Source of the DNA: SIG672 sp045605765
GTDB lineage: Bacteria > Bacillota > Clostridia > Oscillospirales > CAG-272
Length of the DNA: 64,000 nt
NCBI GenBank assembly: GCA_045605765.1
Contig: JAZUQQ010000027.1
Location: 1-64,000 of the forward strand
Direction: 5' to 3'
The translations under genes and the position numbers were made by a program. A model generated the notes under the pieces. The model made no database searches, was not told the DNA's origin, and worked only from the letters and a program-made list of their open reading frames with translations. Positions 32,325 through 40,939 of the stretch are shown here, in pieces; position 1 is the first letter of the stretch; every line of letters starts with the position of its first letter.

Positions 32325-32930
32325 ATGAACGAGATCCAAGTAAAGCCTAACTATATAATATTTGCGGGAATAAACGGTGCCGGAAAGACCGCTCTATACA
32401 ACGTTCTTTCGCCCAACACCGATCTCGGAGTAAGAGTGAGCGTTGACGATATTGCCGCCTCACTCGGCGATTGGCGAGATACGCTCGTCCAGCTTAAAGC
32501 CGCGCGCGGGGCTATGCGCCTTCTTGCTGAATCCATAGAGAAAAGAGTCAGCATAAATCAAGAGACCACTCTTCCCGGCGAAGCTATCGTGCGTTATGCA
32601 AAGCAGGCACGTGATGCGGGATATCACATAATACTTTACTTCGTGGGAATAGAAAACGTCGAAATGGCAATCGAGCGCGTAAAAGAGCGAGTTGCCAAAG
32701 GCGGTCACGGAATAGAAGAAGCGGTTATACGCAAAAGATTTGACTCTATGTCGGCAAATCTTTCACGCCTTCTTCCCTACTGCGACGTTGCATATTTTTA
32801 CGATAATTCGCGAAAATTCAGACAAGTCGCCGTGATGCGCGGAGGAGCTTTTGTCGATATGGACTCAAATCTTCCGCTTTGGCTCAAATGCGTGCCGGGA
32901 TCTCCCGAATACACAGGAAACGTCGTATAA
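32325..32930 (+). CDS. Zeta-toxin-family P-loop kinase
   Basis: A 201-residue nucleotide-binding protein. Walker A is FAGINGAGKTALYN (about 13-26); RVSVDDIAASLGDWRD carries the acidic substrate/catalytic region. The FSINQETTLPGEAIVRYAKQARDAGYHIILYFVG segment is the zeta-toxin/UDP-GlcNAc-kinase-like helix-strand pair, and RVKERVAKGGHGIEEAVIRKRF is the Arg-rich lid. Zeta toxins phosphorylate UDP-N-acetylglucosamine; relatives can be housekeeping kinases. It is probably co-transcribed with the 80-residue protein upstream and is followed by a strong terminator. Toxin activity is inferred only from family. Confidence 0.8.
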   Translation: MNEIQVKPNYIIFAGINGAGKTALYNVLSPNTDLGVRVSVDDIAASLGDWRDTLVQLKAARGAMRLLAESIEKRVSINQETTLPGEAIVRYAKQARDAGYHIILYFVGIENVEMAIERVKERVAKGGHGIEEAVIRKRFDSMSANLSRLLPYCDVAYFYDNSRKFRQVAVMRGGAFVDMDSNLPLWLKCVPGSPEYTGNVV

Positions 32931-32933
32931 TAA

Positions 32934-32964
32934 AATTGGGAAATTGCGTTGCAATTTCCCAATT
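32934..32964 (+). terminator. Terminator after the zeta-like kinase gene
   Basis: Perfect 14-bp stem AATTGGGAAATTGC / GCAATTTCCCAATT with a GTT loop, right after the stop codon. Confidence 0.75.
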
Positions 32965-32977
32965 TATCTAAATTCAT

Positions 32978-33499
32978 CTAAGCTCCTATCATTAAAATAA
33001 GACCGAGAATGAGCATTATCTCATCGTCGTAGTCGCCCGAACTTCCAAGCATAAGAAGTCCCGTGAGCATCATATCTTCGAGCGTCATATTTCTCACAGA
33101 GGACGATATCTCTCCCATTTTTCCATAAACATTTTCGTCCGGAGGCAAGTCGTGACCGGTTTGCTCGTTTTCGGAAACATCGACCGTAGGAGTAGGCGGC
33201 ATAGGAGACTCCTCGGGATACACAGAAGTCTCTCCGTCATTTTGTCCAAAAGAGCGATTCTCCTCAAAAAACTCTTTTTCGGGAAGAAAGTCTCTCGGGT
33301 CTAAATACCGGCGAGGCGCGTTAGGCGTACCGTCCGTTACAGGAATGTAAACAGCCCATTTAGGAAAAGTATCCGTGTCATTCCTTTCACTCTTTTCTGT
33401 CTTTTCTGTCACTCTTGCCCTTTCCAGAGTACTTTGCGGTGCAGGAGCCGACCTGCTGCGCTGAGCGCGGTCTGTGTTGTAGAATCTTCTGCTATACAA
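32978..33499 (-). CDS. Unknown protein with acidic/hydrophobic C-terminal motif
   Basis: A 173-residue protein. The first 130 residues are basic then Pro/Glu-rich and probably disordered (MYSRRFYNTDRAQRSRS…, PPTPTVDVSENEQTG). The last 40 residues are two short hydrophobic stretches broken by acidic residues (EDMMLTGLLMLGSSGDYDDEIMLILGLILMIGA). This layout is frequent in small clostridial proteins of unknown role, some linked with sporulation; no firm family name is given. It is the last of three minus-strand genes starting at 34267, with short gaps of 14 and 22 bp, so likely one transcript. Confidence 0.6.
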   Translation of the reverse strand: MYSRRFYNTDRAQRSRSAPAPQSTLERARVTEKTEKSERNDTDTFPKWAVYIPVTDGTPNAPRRYLDPRDFLPEKEFFEENRSFGQNDGETSVYPEESPMPPTPTVDVSENEQTGHDLPPDENVYGKMGEISSSVRNMTLEDMMLTGLLMLGSSGDYDDEIMLILGLILMIGA

Positions 33500-33513
33500 C
33501 TCTCACCCTCCCG

Positions 33514-33960
33514 TCACTTTTTAATGCCGTAAAGACCACCTGCGGCATCCGCAAGTCCGAGGATCTTTATAACCACTTCAAGCTTATCCCGCTTATCCTC
33601 ACTGAGGAAGGGGCGCATCGCTTCAAGCAAACGTATCCTATCGCAAGATCTTATCTTATGACCCTGTTTTCTATTGGAGTTTCCGTCGTGTTTCATCTCC
33701 TGATATGTTTGTTTTGTTCTCTCGTCAGTCTGCATATGATCGCCAGTGATAGCCCGCTTATTACTTTCCTCGTTTTGAAAAGATCCGTCGTCATTATTTA
33801 TACTGTTTAACCCTGCGTTTCCGAGAGAAAGACCGCTGAGTGCTCCCGACGAGGAAAGGGCACTTGCAATGTTCATAACCTTTCCGAGCGACTCGGGATC
33901 TTCAAGCAGCTTTGACAGCACGGATCCCATATCACCCATATTTCCGATATTACCGTTCAT
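33514..33960 (-). CDS. Unknown clostridial protein
   Basis: A 148-residue protein with a Gly/Asn/Met-rich start (MNGNIGNMGDMGSVLSKLLEDPESLGKVMNIASALSSSGALSG). The middle is polar and charged, probably flexible. A conserved-looking helical C-terminus reads IRLLEAMRPFLSEDKRDKLEVVIKILGLADAAGGLYGI. Proteins with this NPDSL-like start and MRPFLSEKR-like end occur in gut clostridia, often next to genes like the neighbours here; function unknown. Second of three apparently co-transcribed genes. Confidence 0.6.
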   Translation of the reverse strand: MNGNIGNMGDMGSVLSKLLEDPESLGKVMNIASALSSSGALSGLSLGNAGLNSINNDDGSFQNEESNKRAITGDHMQTDERTKQTYQEMKHDGNSNRKQGHKIRSCDRIRLLEAMRPFLSEDKRDKLEVVIKILGLADAAGGLYGIKK

Positions 33961-33982
33961 ATGATATCATACCTTTCAAAAA

Positions 33983-34267
33983 TTATGTCGTTTTTTCGTC
34001 GTCAGACACAACACCGACGATATCGAGTATCTCACTCGTCTTTTGCGGGCCGAGACGGTACGCCAGCTTTTTTATATCATTGTCACTTGCATTTGCAAGC
34101 ATCGCCCGTATTGCCGAGCTGTTTGACCTCATCATAGCCGTCTGATTTCTCGAAGCGCCCAGCGCGCTCAGAACCGACGAAAGCATTGCGGAAAAGGTCT
34201 CGTCATCAAGCGTTGCGATCTGTCTCAGCTTCTGAGCTTCCTCGGCTGTTATATCGTATTTTCTCAT
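33983..34267 (-). CDS. Unknown small helical protein
   Basis: A 94-residue protein. The start ATG at 34267 (MRKYDITAEEAQKLRQIATLDDETF) follows AAAGGAAC; an in-frame TTG seven codons earlier overlaps that ribosome site and is rejected. All predicted helices, soluble: ITAEEAQKLRQIATLDDETFSAMLSSVLSALGASRNQTAMMRSNSSAIRAMLANASDNDIKKLAYRLGPQKTSEILDIVG. No motif is recognised. First gene of the three-gene minus-strand set. Confidence 0.6.
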   Translation of the reverse strand: MRKYDITAEEAQKLRQIATLDDETFSAMLSSVLSALGASRNQTAMMRSNSSAIRAMLANASDNDIKKLAYRLGPQKTSEILDIVGVVSDDEKTT

Positions 34268-34370
34268 ATTTCCAACTGTTCCTTTCAATTTTCAGAGTAG
34301 GCTTTACCTTTCAAGGACAGTATATGCGCATTTTAACCAGTTGACATTTCATACTTAAAGAGAGTTGTTT

Positions 34371-34889
34371 ATGGAAAGAAAAATAATAGTGGTGTCCGAT
34401 TCACACGGAGTTATCACAAATCTGAGCAAGGTATTTGATATGCACAGGGACGCCGATGCGTTCATACATCTCGGGGACGGTGCGAGAGAATTCGATGCGC
34501 TCTGCCGTCAGAGAGAGGCCGTCGGATATTCCCTGCTCGGAAACTGCGATCTTGCCTTTATGTGTCCGGGCGCACAAACGCCGCACGCGATATACACAAT
34601 CGGCGGCAAGAGATTTTTTATGACTCACGGAAACACGTACGGAGTAAAATCAAACAGAGAAACGCTCATCTCGATCGCAAAGAAAAAAGCTCCCGATGTT
34701 GATATCATCCTGTATGGTCATACTCACATACCCGAAAATAAATACCTTTCTCCCGAGGGCAACTCGGATAAAGGTATATATATCATAAATCCGGGAAGCA
34801 TCTCCTGCCCGAGAGATCTGAACAGACCATCGTACGCTCTGATACTTATTAAAGGAGATAGCATTATCACAAACGTTGCCTATTTATAA
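34371..34889 (+). CDS. Calcineurin-like metallophosphoesterase (YfcE/MJ0936 family)
   Basis: A 172-residue phosphodiesterase with the two-metal site: VVSDSHG (Asp/His), IHLGDGAREFD (Asp), LLGNCDLAF (Asn), FFMTHGNTYG (His), ILYGHTHIPE (two His), and NPGSISCPR. Length and motif order fit the YfcE family, which hydrolyses phosphodiesters in vitro; the natural substrate is unknown. The ATG at 34371 is chosen; an in-frame TTG two codons earlier overlaps the ribosome site. It begins a plus-strand set with the next two genes (15-bp and 5-bp gaps). Confidence 0.9.
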   Translation: MERKIIVVSDSHGVITNLSKVFDMHRDADAFIHLGDGAREFDALCRQREAVGYSLLGNCDLAFMCPGAQTPHAIYTIGGKRFFMTHGNTYGVKSNRETLISIAKKKAPDVDIILYGHTHIPENKYLSPEGNSDKGIYIINPGSISCPRDLNRPSYALILIKGDSIITNVAYL

Positions 34890-34904
34890 AGAAAGGAAAC
34901 ACCG

Positions 34905-35435
34905 ATGCTGAAATATAAACCCAAACGTTACACAAAAACCGCGATGACCATCGAAATAATACTTTTTACACTTCTTGCCGTTTTAGCCGTAGTTACGGCA
35001 TTTCAGACAAGCTACAAGCTTATAGGACAATCTCTCGTTTTTGTCATAGTTGCAGGAATGCTGTACATCGCCGCAAGATATATGATCTACGAGTACACCT
35101 ACGCTATATCGGACGACAGATTTGAGGTCAGTCGAGTGGCGGGCAGAGTACCGAGCACGCTTATAAGTATAGACATTGAAGCAAGCGATCTCCTAGTTCA
35201 AATAGAAGATAAAAAGGATCTCAAAAAGCACGCGGTCGTAAGGACTGAAAACGTGTGCGCGAACCTTTCTCCGCGCGGACGTCTGTACGCGTATATAACC
35301 ACCGTAAACGACAAAAGAACGGCAATTCTTATCGAGGCAGACGAGCTTTTTGCTCTCGCCGTAGCAGAACGTATAAATATGAAAAAATTCTCTCAATCTC
35401 AAGAAGATGACGAAAACAATGACACGGAGGACTGA
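34905..35435 (+). CDS. Two-helix membrane protein, unknown
   Basis: A 176-residue protein: short basic N-terminus, two membrane segments (MTIEIILFTLLAVLAVVTAF and LVFVIVAGMLYIAARYMIY), then a beta-rich cytoplasmic domain (YAISDDRFEVSRVAGRVPSTLISIDIEASDLLVQIEDKKD…LYAYITTVNDKRTAILIEADELFALAVAERI) and an acidic tail. The domain looks like a PH-like membrane-associated fold (bPH), but this is only an impression. AAAGGAAA ribosome site; 5 bp before rqcH, so co-translated. Confidence 0.65.
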   Translation: MLKYKPKRYTKTAMTIEIILFTLLAVLAVVTAFQTSYKLIGQSLVFVIVAGMLYIAARYMIYEYTYAISDDRFEVSRVAGRVPSTLISIDIEASDLLVQIEDKKDLKKHAVVRTENVCANLSPRGRLYAYITTVNDKRTAILIEADELFALAVAERINMKKFSQSQEDDENNDTED

Positions 35436-35440
35436 CATAC

Positions 35441-37183
35441 ATGGCTTTTGACGCAGGAATGATCCTCGCCGTAGCAAGCGAGCTTCGTGAAAAGATTGTC
35501 GGTGCGAGAGTTGAAAAGGTCCATCAGCCCGAGCGTGATGAGATAGTTTTACTGCTCCATCTCGGACGGGAAAATTTCCGACTTTCCATATCGGCGTCTC
35601 CGAACAATCCTCGAATACATTTATCTACCAGTAACAAGGAAAATCCCGCCTCTCCGCCAATGTTCTGTACGATGCTCAGAAAATATCTGACAGGCGCTAA
35701 AATAACAGAGGTCAGAACGCTTGGATTTGAAAGAATAATATTCATCGACTTTGAAGCTCACGACGATCTCGGATACTCCTTCAAGGTAACTCTCGTTGCC
35801 GAGATCATGGGAAAATACAGCAACATAATATTCTGTCGCAACGAAAACATGAAGATACTCGGCGCAGCCCGTCCTGTCGATTTCACGACCAGCCGTGTCC
35901 GTCAGGTGATTTCCGGAATGCTATACGAGGCACCGCCTGCGCAGGACAAGAAAAATCCGCTTGAGGAAACGAGGGAAGGCTTTCTCGCGTCGGCAAAGGA
36001 CTCCGAAAAACGCTCGGACAGGTTTATTATCGACACCTATCTTGGAATCTCCTCGACGGTTGCAAGAGAGATCGCGCACAGGAGCGTGCAGAACGTTTGT
36101 GACTCTCCTGAGGCTCTTTGCAACGCCTTTTTCGAGTTTGTAGAGATACTTAAAACGAAGAGCTTTGAGGCGGTAATGATCGTCGATGAAGGCTCGCGTC
36201 CGATAGAATATTCATTTTTCGATCTTTTGCAATATTCTGGAATGAAAAAGCAGACCTTCGGTAGCGTTTCCGAGCTTATTGAAGCCTTTTTCCTGAGCCG
36301 TGATAACACCGAGCGTGTAAAGCAGCGTGCCGCCGATATTTTCAAGCTTCTTTCGAACACGAAAAGCCGTCTTGAAAGAAAGACCGCACTTCAGCTCTCC
36401 GAGCTTGAAGATTGCGAAAAGAAGGAAGAAATGCGTAAATTCGGTGAGCTTATAACTGCAAGCATCTACACTCTTAAAAAGGGTATGTCGCATGCGAGAG
36501 TCATCGACTACTACGTTGAGGATACTCCCGAAATACTTATCCCTCTCGACGCCCGTCTCTCTCCGGCGCAGAATGCGCAGGCGTATTATAAAAAATACAC
36601 CAAAATGAAGAATGCCGAGCGCGAAATATCAAAGCAGATCAAGCAGACTGATCGCGAGATAGCGTATATTGATTCGGTTCTTGACAGTCTGACGCGTGCG
36701 TCCGGTCAAAGCGAGCTCGACGAGATAAGACGAGAGCTTGCAGAGGCAGGCTACGCCTCTGCACAGAAAAAGCAGAGCGGTATGAAAAAGCCGCAGAATA
36801 CGGGTAAACCGATCGAATACGTCACCTCGGGCGGATACCGTCTGCTATGTGGAAAAAACAACCTGCAAAACGATTATCTTACCACGAAATTTGCCGAGAA
36901 GAGCGACTGGTGGTTCCACGTCAAGGGCGCACCTGGCAGTCACGTCATAATGCTGCTTGACGGCAGAGAGGAGCCGCCCGCCGAGGACTTCACCGAGGCG
37001 GCAACAGTTGCGGCGTTCAACTCTTCCCTTTCGGAATCGAAGAACGTTTCGGTTGACTATACGCTCGTGCGCCACATTAAAAAGCCGCAGGCTTCAAAGC
37101 CCGGGTTTGTAACCTACAATACCTATTGGAGCGCAGTAGTCACTCCCAACGCCTCGCTTTGCGAAAGGCTTCGTAAAAAGTAA
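35441..37183 (+). CDS. rqcH: Ribosome quality control factor RqcH (NFACT family)
   Basis: A 580-residue NFACT protein that binds obstructed 50S subunits and recruits tRNA-Ala to add C-terminal Ala tails for degradation of stalled peptides. NFACT-N at about 1-200 (FDAGMILAVASELREKIVGARVEKVHQPERDEIVLLLH, SPPMFCTMLRKYLTGAKI), a long coiled-coil middle (NTKSRLERKTALQLSELEDCEKKEEM, KMKNAEREISKQIKQTDREI), and NFACT-R at the end (GKNNLQNDYLTTKFAEKSDWWFHVKGAPGSHVI, VRHIKKPQASKPG). All signature residues are intact. It was formerly called a fibronectin-binding protein. Terminator directly after. Confidence 0.95.
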   Translation: MAFDAGMILAVASELREKIVGARVEKVHQPERDEIVLLLHLGRENFRLSISASPNNPRIHLSTSNKENPASPPMFCTMLRKYLTGAKITEVRTLGFERIIFIDFEAHDDLGYSFKVTLVAEIMGKYSNIIFCRNENMKILGAARPVDFTTSRVRQVISGMLYEAPPAQDKKNPLEETREGFLASAKDSEKRSDRFIIDTYLGISSTVAREIAHRSVQNVCDSPEALCNAFFEFVEILKTKSFEAVMIVDEGSRPIEYSFFDLLQYSGMKKQTFGSVSELIEAFFLSRDNTERVKQRAADIFKLLSNTKSRLERKTALQLSELEDCEKKEEMRKFGELITASIYTLKKGMSHARVIDYYVEDTPEILIPLDARLSPAQNAQAYYKKYTKMKNAEREISKQIKQTDREIAYIDSVLDSLTRASGQSELDEIRRELAEAGYASAQKKQSGMKKPQNTGKPIEYVTSGGYRLLCGKNNLQNDYLTTKFAEKSDWWFHVKGAPGSHVIMLLDGREEPPAEDFTEAATVAAFNSSLSESKNVSVDYTLVRHIKKPQASKPGFVTYNTYWSAVVTPNASLCERLRKK

Positions 37184-37190
37184 AAATTTA

Positions 37191-37215
37191 CCCCTGCTAA
37201 TTCTGCGGGGGTTTT
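37191..37215 (+). terminator. Terminator of rqcH
   Basis: CCCCTGC / GCGGGGG stem (one mismatch) with a 7-nt loop followed by TTTT. Confidence 0.8.
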
Positions 37216-37309
37216 CTCGTTAAGAACACTTTTTTATTTAGTAACTGTAAAGCCTGAATTTTTTTCGCATATAATGATAGCGCAGCTTATACGGAAAGGA
37301 CGGTAAAAT

Positions 37310-37888
37310 ATGACTCTTCACGACATATCACTCACGCGAAAAAGCGGCAAAATATCTCATCTTGGGCGAGAGATGATCATCTATTCGCTTGAAATCCCCG
37401 AGATCGCCGACGAAGGATTTCCAAACTCACTTTTCACGGATACGGCGCATGGCTATTTAAAGTATCTTGAAGCCTTTGCCGAAAAAGAGCTTATTCCCAG
37501 GCTCGAAAGGCTTGTTTCCGAGCAAAAACGCCTGCGCGAGATAAAACGCGAACTCGGTATCCCGACAAACGCTTTTCTTGTGTGGAAATTCTCGGTATTT
37601 AATGAAAAATACCTTTCGGCGATATGTGAAACAAGGCTTGAATATTCAAATTCAAAAAAGCTTTACACCCTGAAAGCTCTGACCTTTGACATGGAAACTA
37701 TGACCTTAAAAAAAGCACGTGATTTTTCAAAAAGCTCAAAAAGGCACAAATATTCCTTTTACATTTCATCATCGAAGCTTTATACCTTTGACAAAAATAG
37801 CGTATATGCTGAAAATTTCGACAATGCCATGTCAAATATGGGTATTCGTATTTGCAAAATAGACAAGATAAAGTGTCAAAATTTGTGA
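37310..37888 (+). CDS. Unknown soluble protein
   Basis: A 192-residue protein without signal or membrane segment, with an AAAGGACGG ribosome site. Helical middle (GYLKYLEAFAEKELIPRLERLVSEQKRLREIKRELGIP) and a beta/aromatic-rich second half (FLVWKFSVFNEKYLSAICETRLEYSNSKKLYTLKALTFDMETMTLKKARDFSKSSKRHKYSFYISSSKLYTF). No family was recognised. The content of Lys, Ser and Tyr and position before the V-ATPase operon give no clue to function. Confidence 0.6.
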   Translation: MTLHDISLTRKSGKISHLGREMIIYSLEIPEIADEGFPNSLFTDTAHGYLKYLEAFAEKELIPRLERLVSEQKRLREIKRELGIPTNAFLVWKFSVFNEKYLSAICETRLEYSNSKKLYTLKALTFDMETMTLKKARDFSKSSKRHKYSFYISSSKLYTFDKNSVYAENFDNAMSNMGIRICKIDKIKCQNL

Positions 37889-37924
37889 AAATAATAGAAA
37901 TTTTCCTTATTTTATAAAGCCTAT

Positions 37925-37952
37925 TTAATTCTCAGGTGATATATGATATAAT
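37925..37952 (+). promoter_or_regulatory. Possible promoter of the V-ATPase operon
   Basis: A clear -10 TATAAT at 37947-37952; the -35 is weak (TTTAAT about 17 nt upstream). About 90 bp of leader follow before ntpF. Confidence 0.4.
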
Positions 37953-38041
37953 GTAATAAATTTATACTGATCTAGTTTTTGCTGTCGGTAGAATTAATAT
38001 ATTTGACCTGATTTGCGGGTCAGATGAAAGGAATGATTTGT

Positions 38042-38362
38042 ATGACGGGTAAAATACTCGATGAAATACTCGAAGCCGAGGATCGTGCAGCCGAGATAAA
38101 GAGATCTGCAAGCGCAAAAGCATCAGATATTGTCTCAAAAGCAAGGCTTGACGGTGAGATGCTCTGCCGTGAGGTTCGTGAGCACGCCGCCTCAAAAAAG
38201 CGAGAGCTCGCTAGTGAAGTCTCTCGTGTGAGCGACGAAGCGCTTGCTTCGGCACGTGCCGAAGCAGAAAACAAGACTCTTATCGTATGCGCGGCTGCCT
38301 CAGCCAACATACCCGATGCAGTAAACTTCATAATCGGGAAGGTAGGAAGTATATGGCAATAG
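38042..38362 (+). CDS. ntpF: V-type ATP synthase peripheral stalk subunit G/H (NtpF)
   Basis: A 106-residue, almost entirely helical, charged protein (ILDEILEAEDRAAEIKRSASAKASDIVSKARLDGEML…) typical of the G/H stalk subunit that pairs with subunit E as a coiled coil. The start ATG at 38042 follows AAAGGA; an in-frame ATG six codons before is less well placed. First gene of an operon in the same order as Enterococcus hirae ntpFIKECGABD. Its end overlaps ntpI by 10 nt. Confidence 0.8.
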   Translation: MTGKILDEILEAEDRAAEIKRSASAKASDIVSKARLDGEMLCREVREHAASKKRELASEVSRVSDEALASARAEAENKTLIVCAAASANIPDAVNFIIGKVGSIWQ

Positions 38363-40314
38363 TCAAAATGAAAAAGCTCTCGCTTGCCGCCGCTTCCTGC
38401 GATGCAGACGAGCTTATGCAAAAGCTTATGTGGACAGGCAGCGTTGAGGTCTCGAACGCGACCGAGTCGGTTTCCGGAGACTCTCGTCTTTCTCCCGACG
38501 AGCGCTTTTCACAAAGACTTGCAGAGCTCTCCGAAAAGCTAGCTCGGTATGAGAGGACGCTTTCTATTCTGAAAGCCCACGAAAAGGCGAGAGGCAGTCT
38601 TTTTGCAAAGAAAAAAGGATATGGCAAAGAGCTTTATGACAGTCCCGACGACACACTAGCGAAGGCAGATGCGCTGACAGTACGCGTCTCAGATATCATA
38701 GGAAGCATCGATGCCATTATTTCCGAAGAAACTCGGATTCGCATCTCGCTCGAAGTCCTTTCTCCTTGGAAGGCTTTTAATGTAAAGCTTTCGATAAAAG
38801 GTACGCCTTCCACACAAATGATACTGGGTTCTTTGCCACTAACGGTAAATTCCAAAGCGTTGCTCAACGAACTAGCTCTCGAATGTGAAAACGCACTGCT
38901 CGAAGTAATTTCCGAGAGCGAAAACGCATCTTATATCTGCGTATTTGCACTAAATGAGGATATCGACAAGGTAACTTCTCTGCTCTCTCGTAAGGGATTT
39001 ATACGCGCTGACTTTTCGGCGTATGAGGATTCTGCCGCGCAGGAATATGAAAAGCTCATATCAAGAAGTGCCCAGCTCGACTCCGAGCGGATCGGTCTTG
39101 AAGCCTCTTTGAAAAAGCTTGCTCAGTCAAATGATATTCTGCGACTCGCCTGTGACGTAGTCGATTCGCAGATAGCCAAGGTCGAGGCAGAAAAAAGACT
39201 GATCTGCACGAAATCAGCAGTAATTCTTTCAGGTTGGGTTCCCGAGAAAAAAACGGATGCGATAGAAAAAATACTTACAAATTACGACTGTTTTTACCAG
39301 TTTACAGATCCCGAGGATGGTGACGACGTTCCCGTCCAGCTTTCAAACAAGTCGATATTTACTCCCTTTGAAAGCATAATAGATATGTACGTTCTTCCCG
39401 CTTACGGATCGTTTGACCCAACCGCGATAATGGCGGTGTTCTATTTCATCATATTCGGAATGATGCTTGCCGACGTGGTTTACGGACTTATCCTTGCACT
39501 CGGCGGACTCTGGGCAGTAAAAAAGCTTGATCTTCCGAAGGGTGTAAAACAACTGGTCAAGCTATTTGCGATATGCGGAGTATCCTGTACGGTATGCGGA
39601 GTTTTCTTCGGAAGCTATCTCGGCGACCTGCCCTCGGCTCTCGTTCAGGCTTTTGGCGGCGAGGCGTTCACGATGCCGCTCACGCTTATCGACACGCTCG
39701 GAGATCCGATAACGCTTATCGTCGTTTCGCTTGCAGTCGGACTTATCCATATGCTCGCAGGTCTTGCAATACAGTTCTACGTAGTCTGCCGTGACAGATC
39801 GTTCATCTTCGCCTTCTTCGACGTCGGCGGTTGGTTCATAGTCTTTGCTGGTGCGGGACTTTATTTCATCATCAGAAACGTCGGACTTATCATTATCGGT
39901 GTGGGCATCGTAGTTATGATGATAGGCGGAGCACTTAAAAAGACTGGAGTTTTCGGAAGAATAGTCGGAAGCCTCGGTGCCGTGTACGGATTTGTCGGAT
40001 TTGCCTCCGACCTTATATCCTACTCACGAATTATGGCGCTCGGTCTTACCTCGGCGATTATCGCAAGCGTGTTCAATATTCTGGCGACGATAGCTCTGCC
40101 GAATCCGATAGGATTCCTGCTTTTCATTGTGGTAATCATCATCGGACACGTTCTTAACCTCGGTATCAACATTATCGGAACCTTCGTACACGCGAGCCGT
40201 CTGCAATATATCGAATTTTTCGGAAAATTCTACGAGGACGGAGGACGTAAATTCTCACCCCTCACCACGCGTGAGAAATACACTAAAATAACAGATCTCG
40301 AAGACAGAGATTGA
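38353..40314 (+). CDS. ntpI: V-type ATP synthase subunit I (NtpI, stator a-subunit)
   Basis: A 653-residue protein of the membrane stator: a cytoplasmic N-terminal half that contacts the stalks (MAIVKMKKLSLAAASCDADEL…), and a C-terminal half with seven or eight helices (TAIMAVFYFIIFGMMLADVVYGLILALGG, LIVVSLAVGLIHMLAGLAIQFYVV and others). The conserved Arg region near the end reads YSRIMALGLTSAIIASVFN, the helix whose Arg faces the rotor Glu. The start ATG at 38353 overlaps ntpF. Confidence 0.93.
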   Translation: MAIVKMKKLSLAAASCDADELMQKLMWTGSVEVSNATESVSGDSRLSPDERFSQRLAELSEKLARYERTLSILKAHEKARGSLFAKKKGYGKELYDSPDDTLAKADALTVRVSDIIGSIDAIISEETRIRISLEVLSPWKAFNVKLSIKGTPSTQMILGSLPLTVNSKALLNELALECENALLEVISESENASYICVFALNEDIDKVTSLLSRKGFIRADFSAYEDSAAQEYEKLISRSAQLDSERIGLEASLKKLAQSNDILRLACDVVDSQIAKVEAEKRLICTKSAVILSGWVPEKKTDAIEKILTNYDCFYQFTDPEDGDDVPVQLSNKSIFTPFESIIDMYVLPAYGSFDPTAIMAVFYFIIFGMMLADVVYGLILALGGLWAVKKLDLPKGVKQLVKLFAICGVSCTVCGVFFGSYLGDLPSALVQAFGGEAFTMPLTLIDTLGDPITLIVVSLAVGLIHMLAGLAIQFYVVCRDRSFIFAFFDVGGWFIVFAGAGLYFIIRNVGLIIIGVGIVVMMIGGALKKTGVFGRIVGSLGAVYGFVGFASDLISYSRIMALGLTSAIIASVFNILATIALPNPIGFLLFIVVIIIGHVLNLGINIIGTFVHASRLQYIEFFGKFYEDGGRKFSPLTTREKYTKITDLEDRD

Positions 40315-40360
40315 TTATAAATTTAAAAACATTCATCTATAAAATTTGGAGGACAAAACA

Positions 40361-40888
40361 ATGTTTACAATTCTTACAGAAGTAGGCTCTATCTCGTTCG
40401 GTCAATATCTTTCCAACATTACTTTTGGCTCGGCACTCGCTCTTCTCGGAGCATTCCTTGCAGTCGGTCTTGCAGGCTGGGGCTCAGCAAAGGGCGTTGG
40501 TATGGTAGGTCAGGCAGCAGCAGGTGTTATTTCCGAGGATCCCTCGGTAGCAGGTAAGGCGATAATCCTTCAAGCTCTTCCTGCAACTCAGGGTCTTTAC
40601 GGCTTCGTCGTTGCCTTTCTCGTAATGCTCAAAGGCGGTGCTCTCAGCGGAAACATATTCACCCTCTCACTCGAACAGGGTATGTTCTTCTTTGTCGCTT
40701 GTCTCCCCATCGCATTCGTTGGCTTATTCTCGGCCATCCATCAGGCAAAGGTTGCGGCAGCAGGCGTTCAGATGATCTCGAAACAGAAGGATAAATTCGG
40801 TACCGCTATCACCAGTGCGGCTCTCGTTGAGACCTATGCGCTCTTCTCGCTCCTGGTATCGGCACTTCTCATCCTTCTCTACAAATAA
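40361..40888 (+). CDS. ntpK: V-type ATP synthase rotor subunit K (NtpK), Na+-type
   Basis: A 175-residue fused double-hairpin c-subunit with four helices. The ATG at 40361 follows TTGGAGGAC. Duplicated hairpins share the GVGM/AAAGV pattern. Ion-site residues known from E. hirae NtpK are all seen: Leu, Thr and Gln in ILQALPATQGLYGF (first hairpin, which lacks a carboxylate), Gln in FSAIHQAKVAAAG, and the single carboxylate Glu in LVETYALFSL. One Glu per double hairpin and this ligand set predict Na+ transport. It follows ntpI by 46 bp. Confidence 0.93.
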   Translation: MFTILTEVGSISFGQYLSNITFGSALALLGAFLAVGLAGWGSAKGVGMVGQAAAGVISEDPSVAGKAIILQALPATQGLYGFVVAFLVMLKGGALSGNIFTLSLEQGMFFFVACLPIAFVGLFSAIHQAKVAAAGVQMISKQKDKFGTAITSAALVETYALFSLLVSALLILLYK

Positions 40889-40939
40889 TTTGAGAGTTTA
40901 TAATCAGATGGACACAAATTGTCAGAAAGGACGGCTTTT

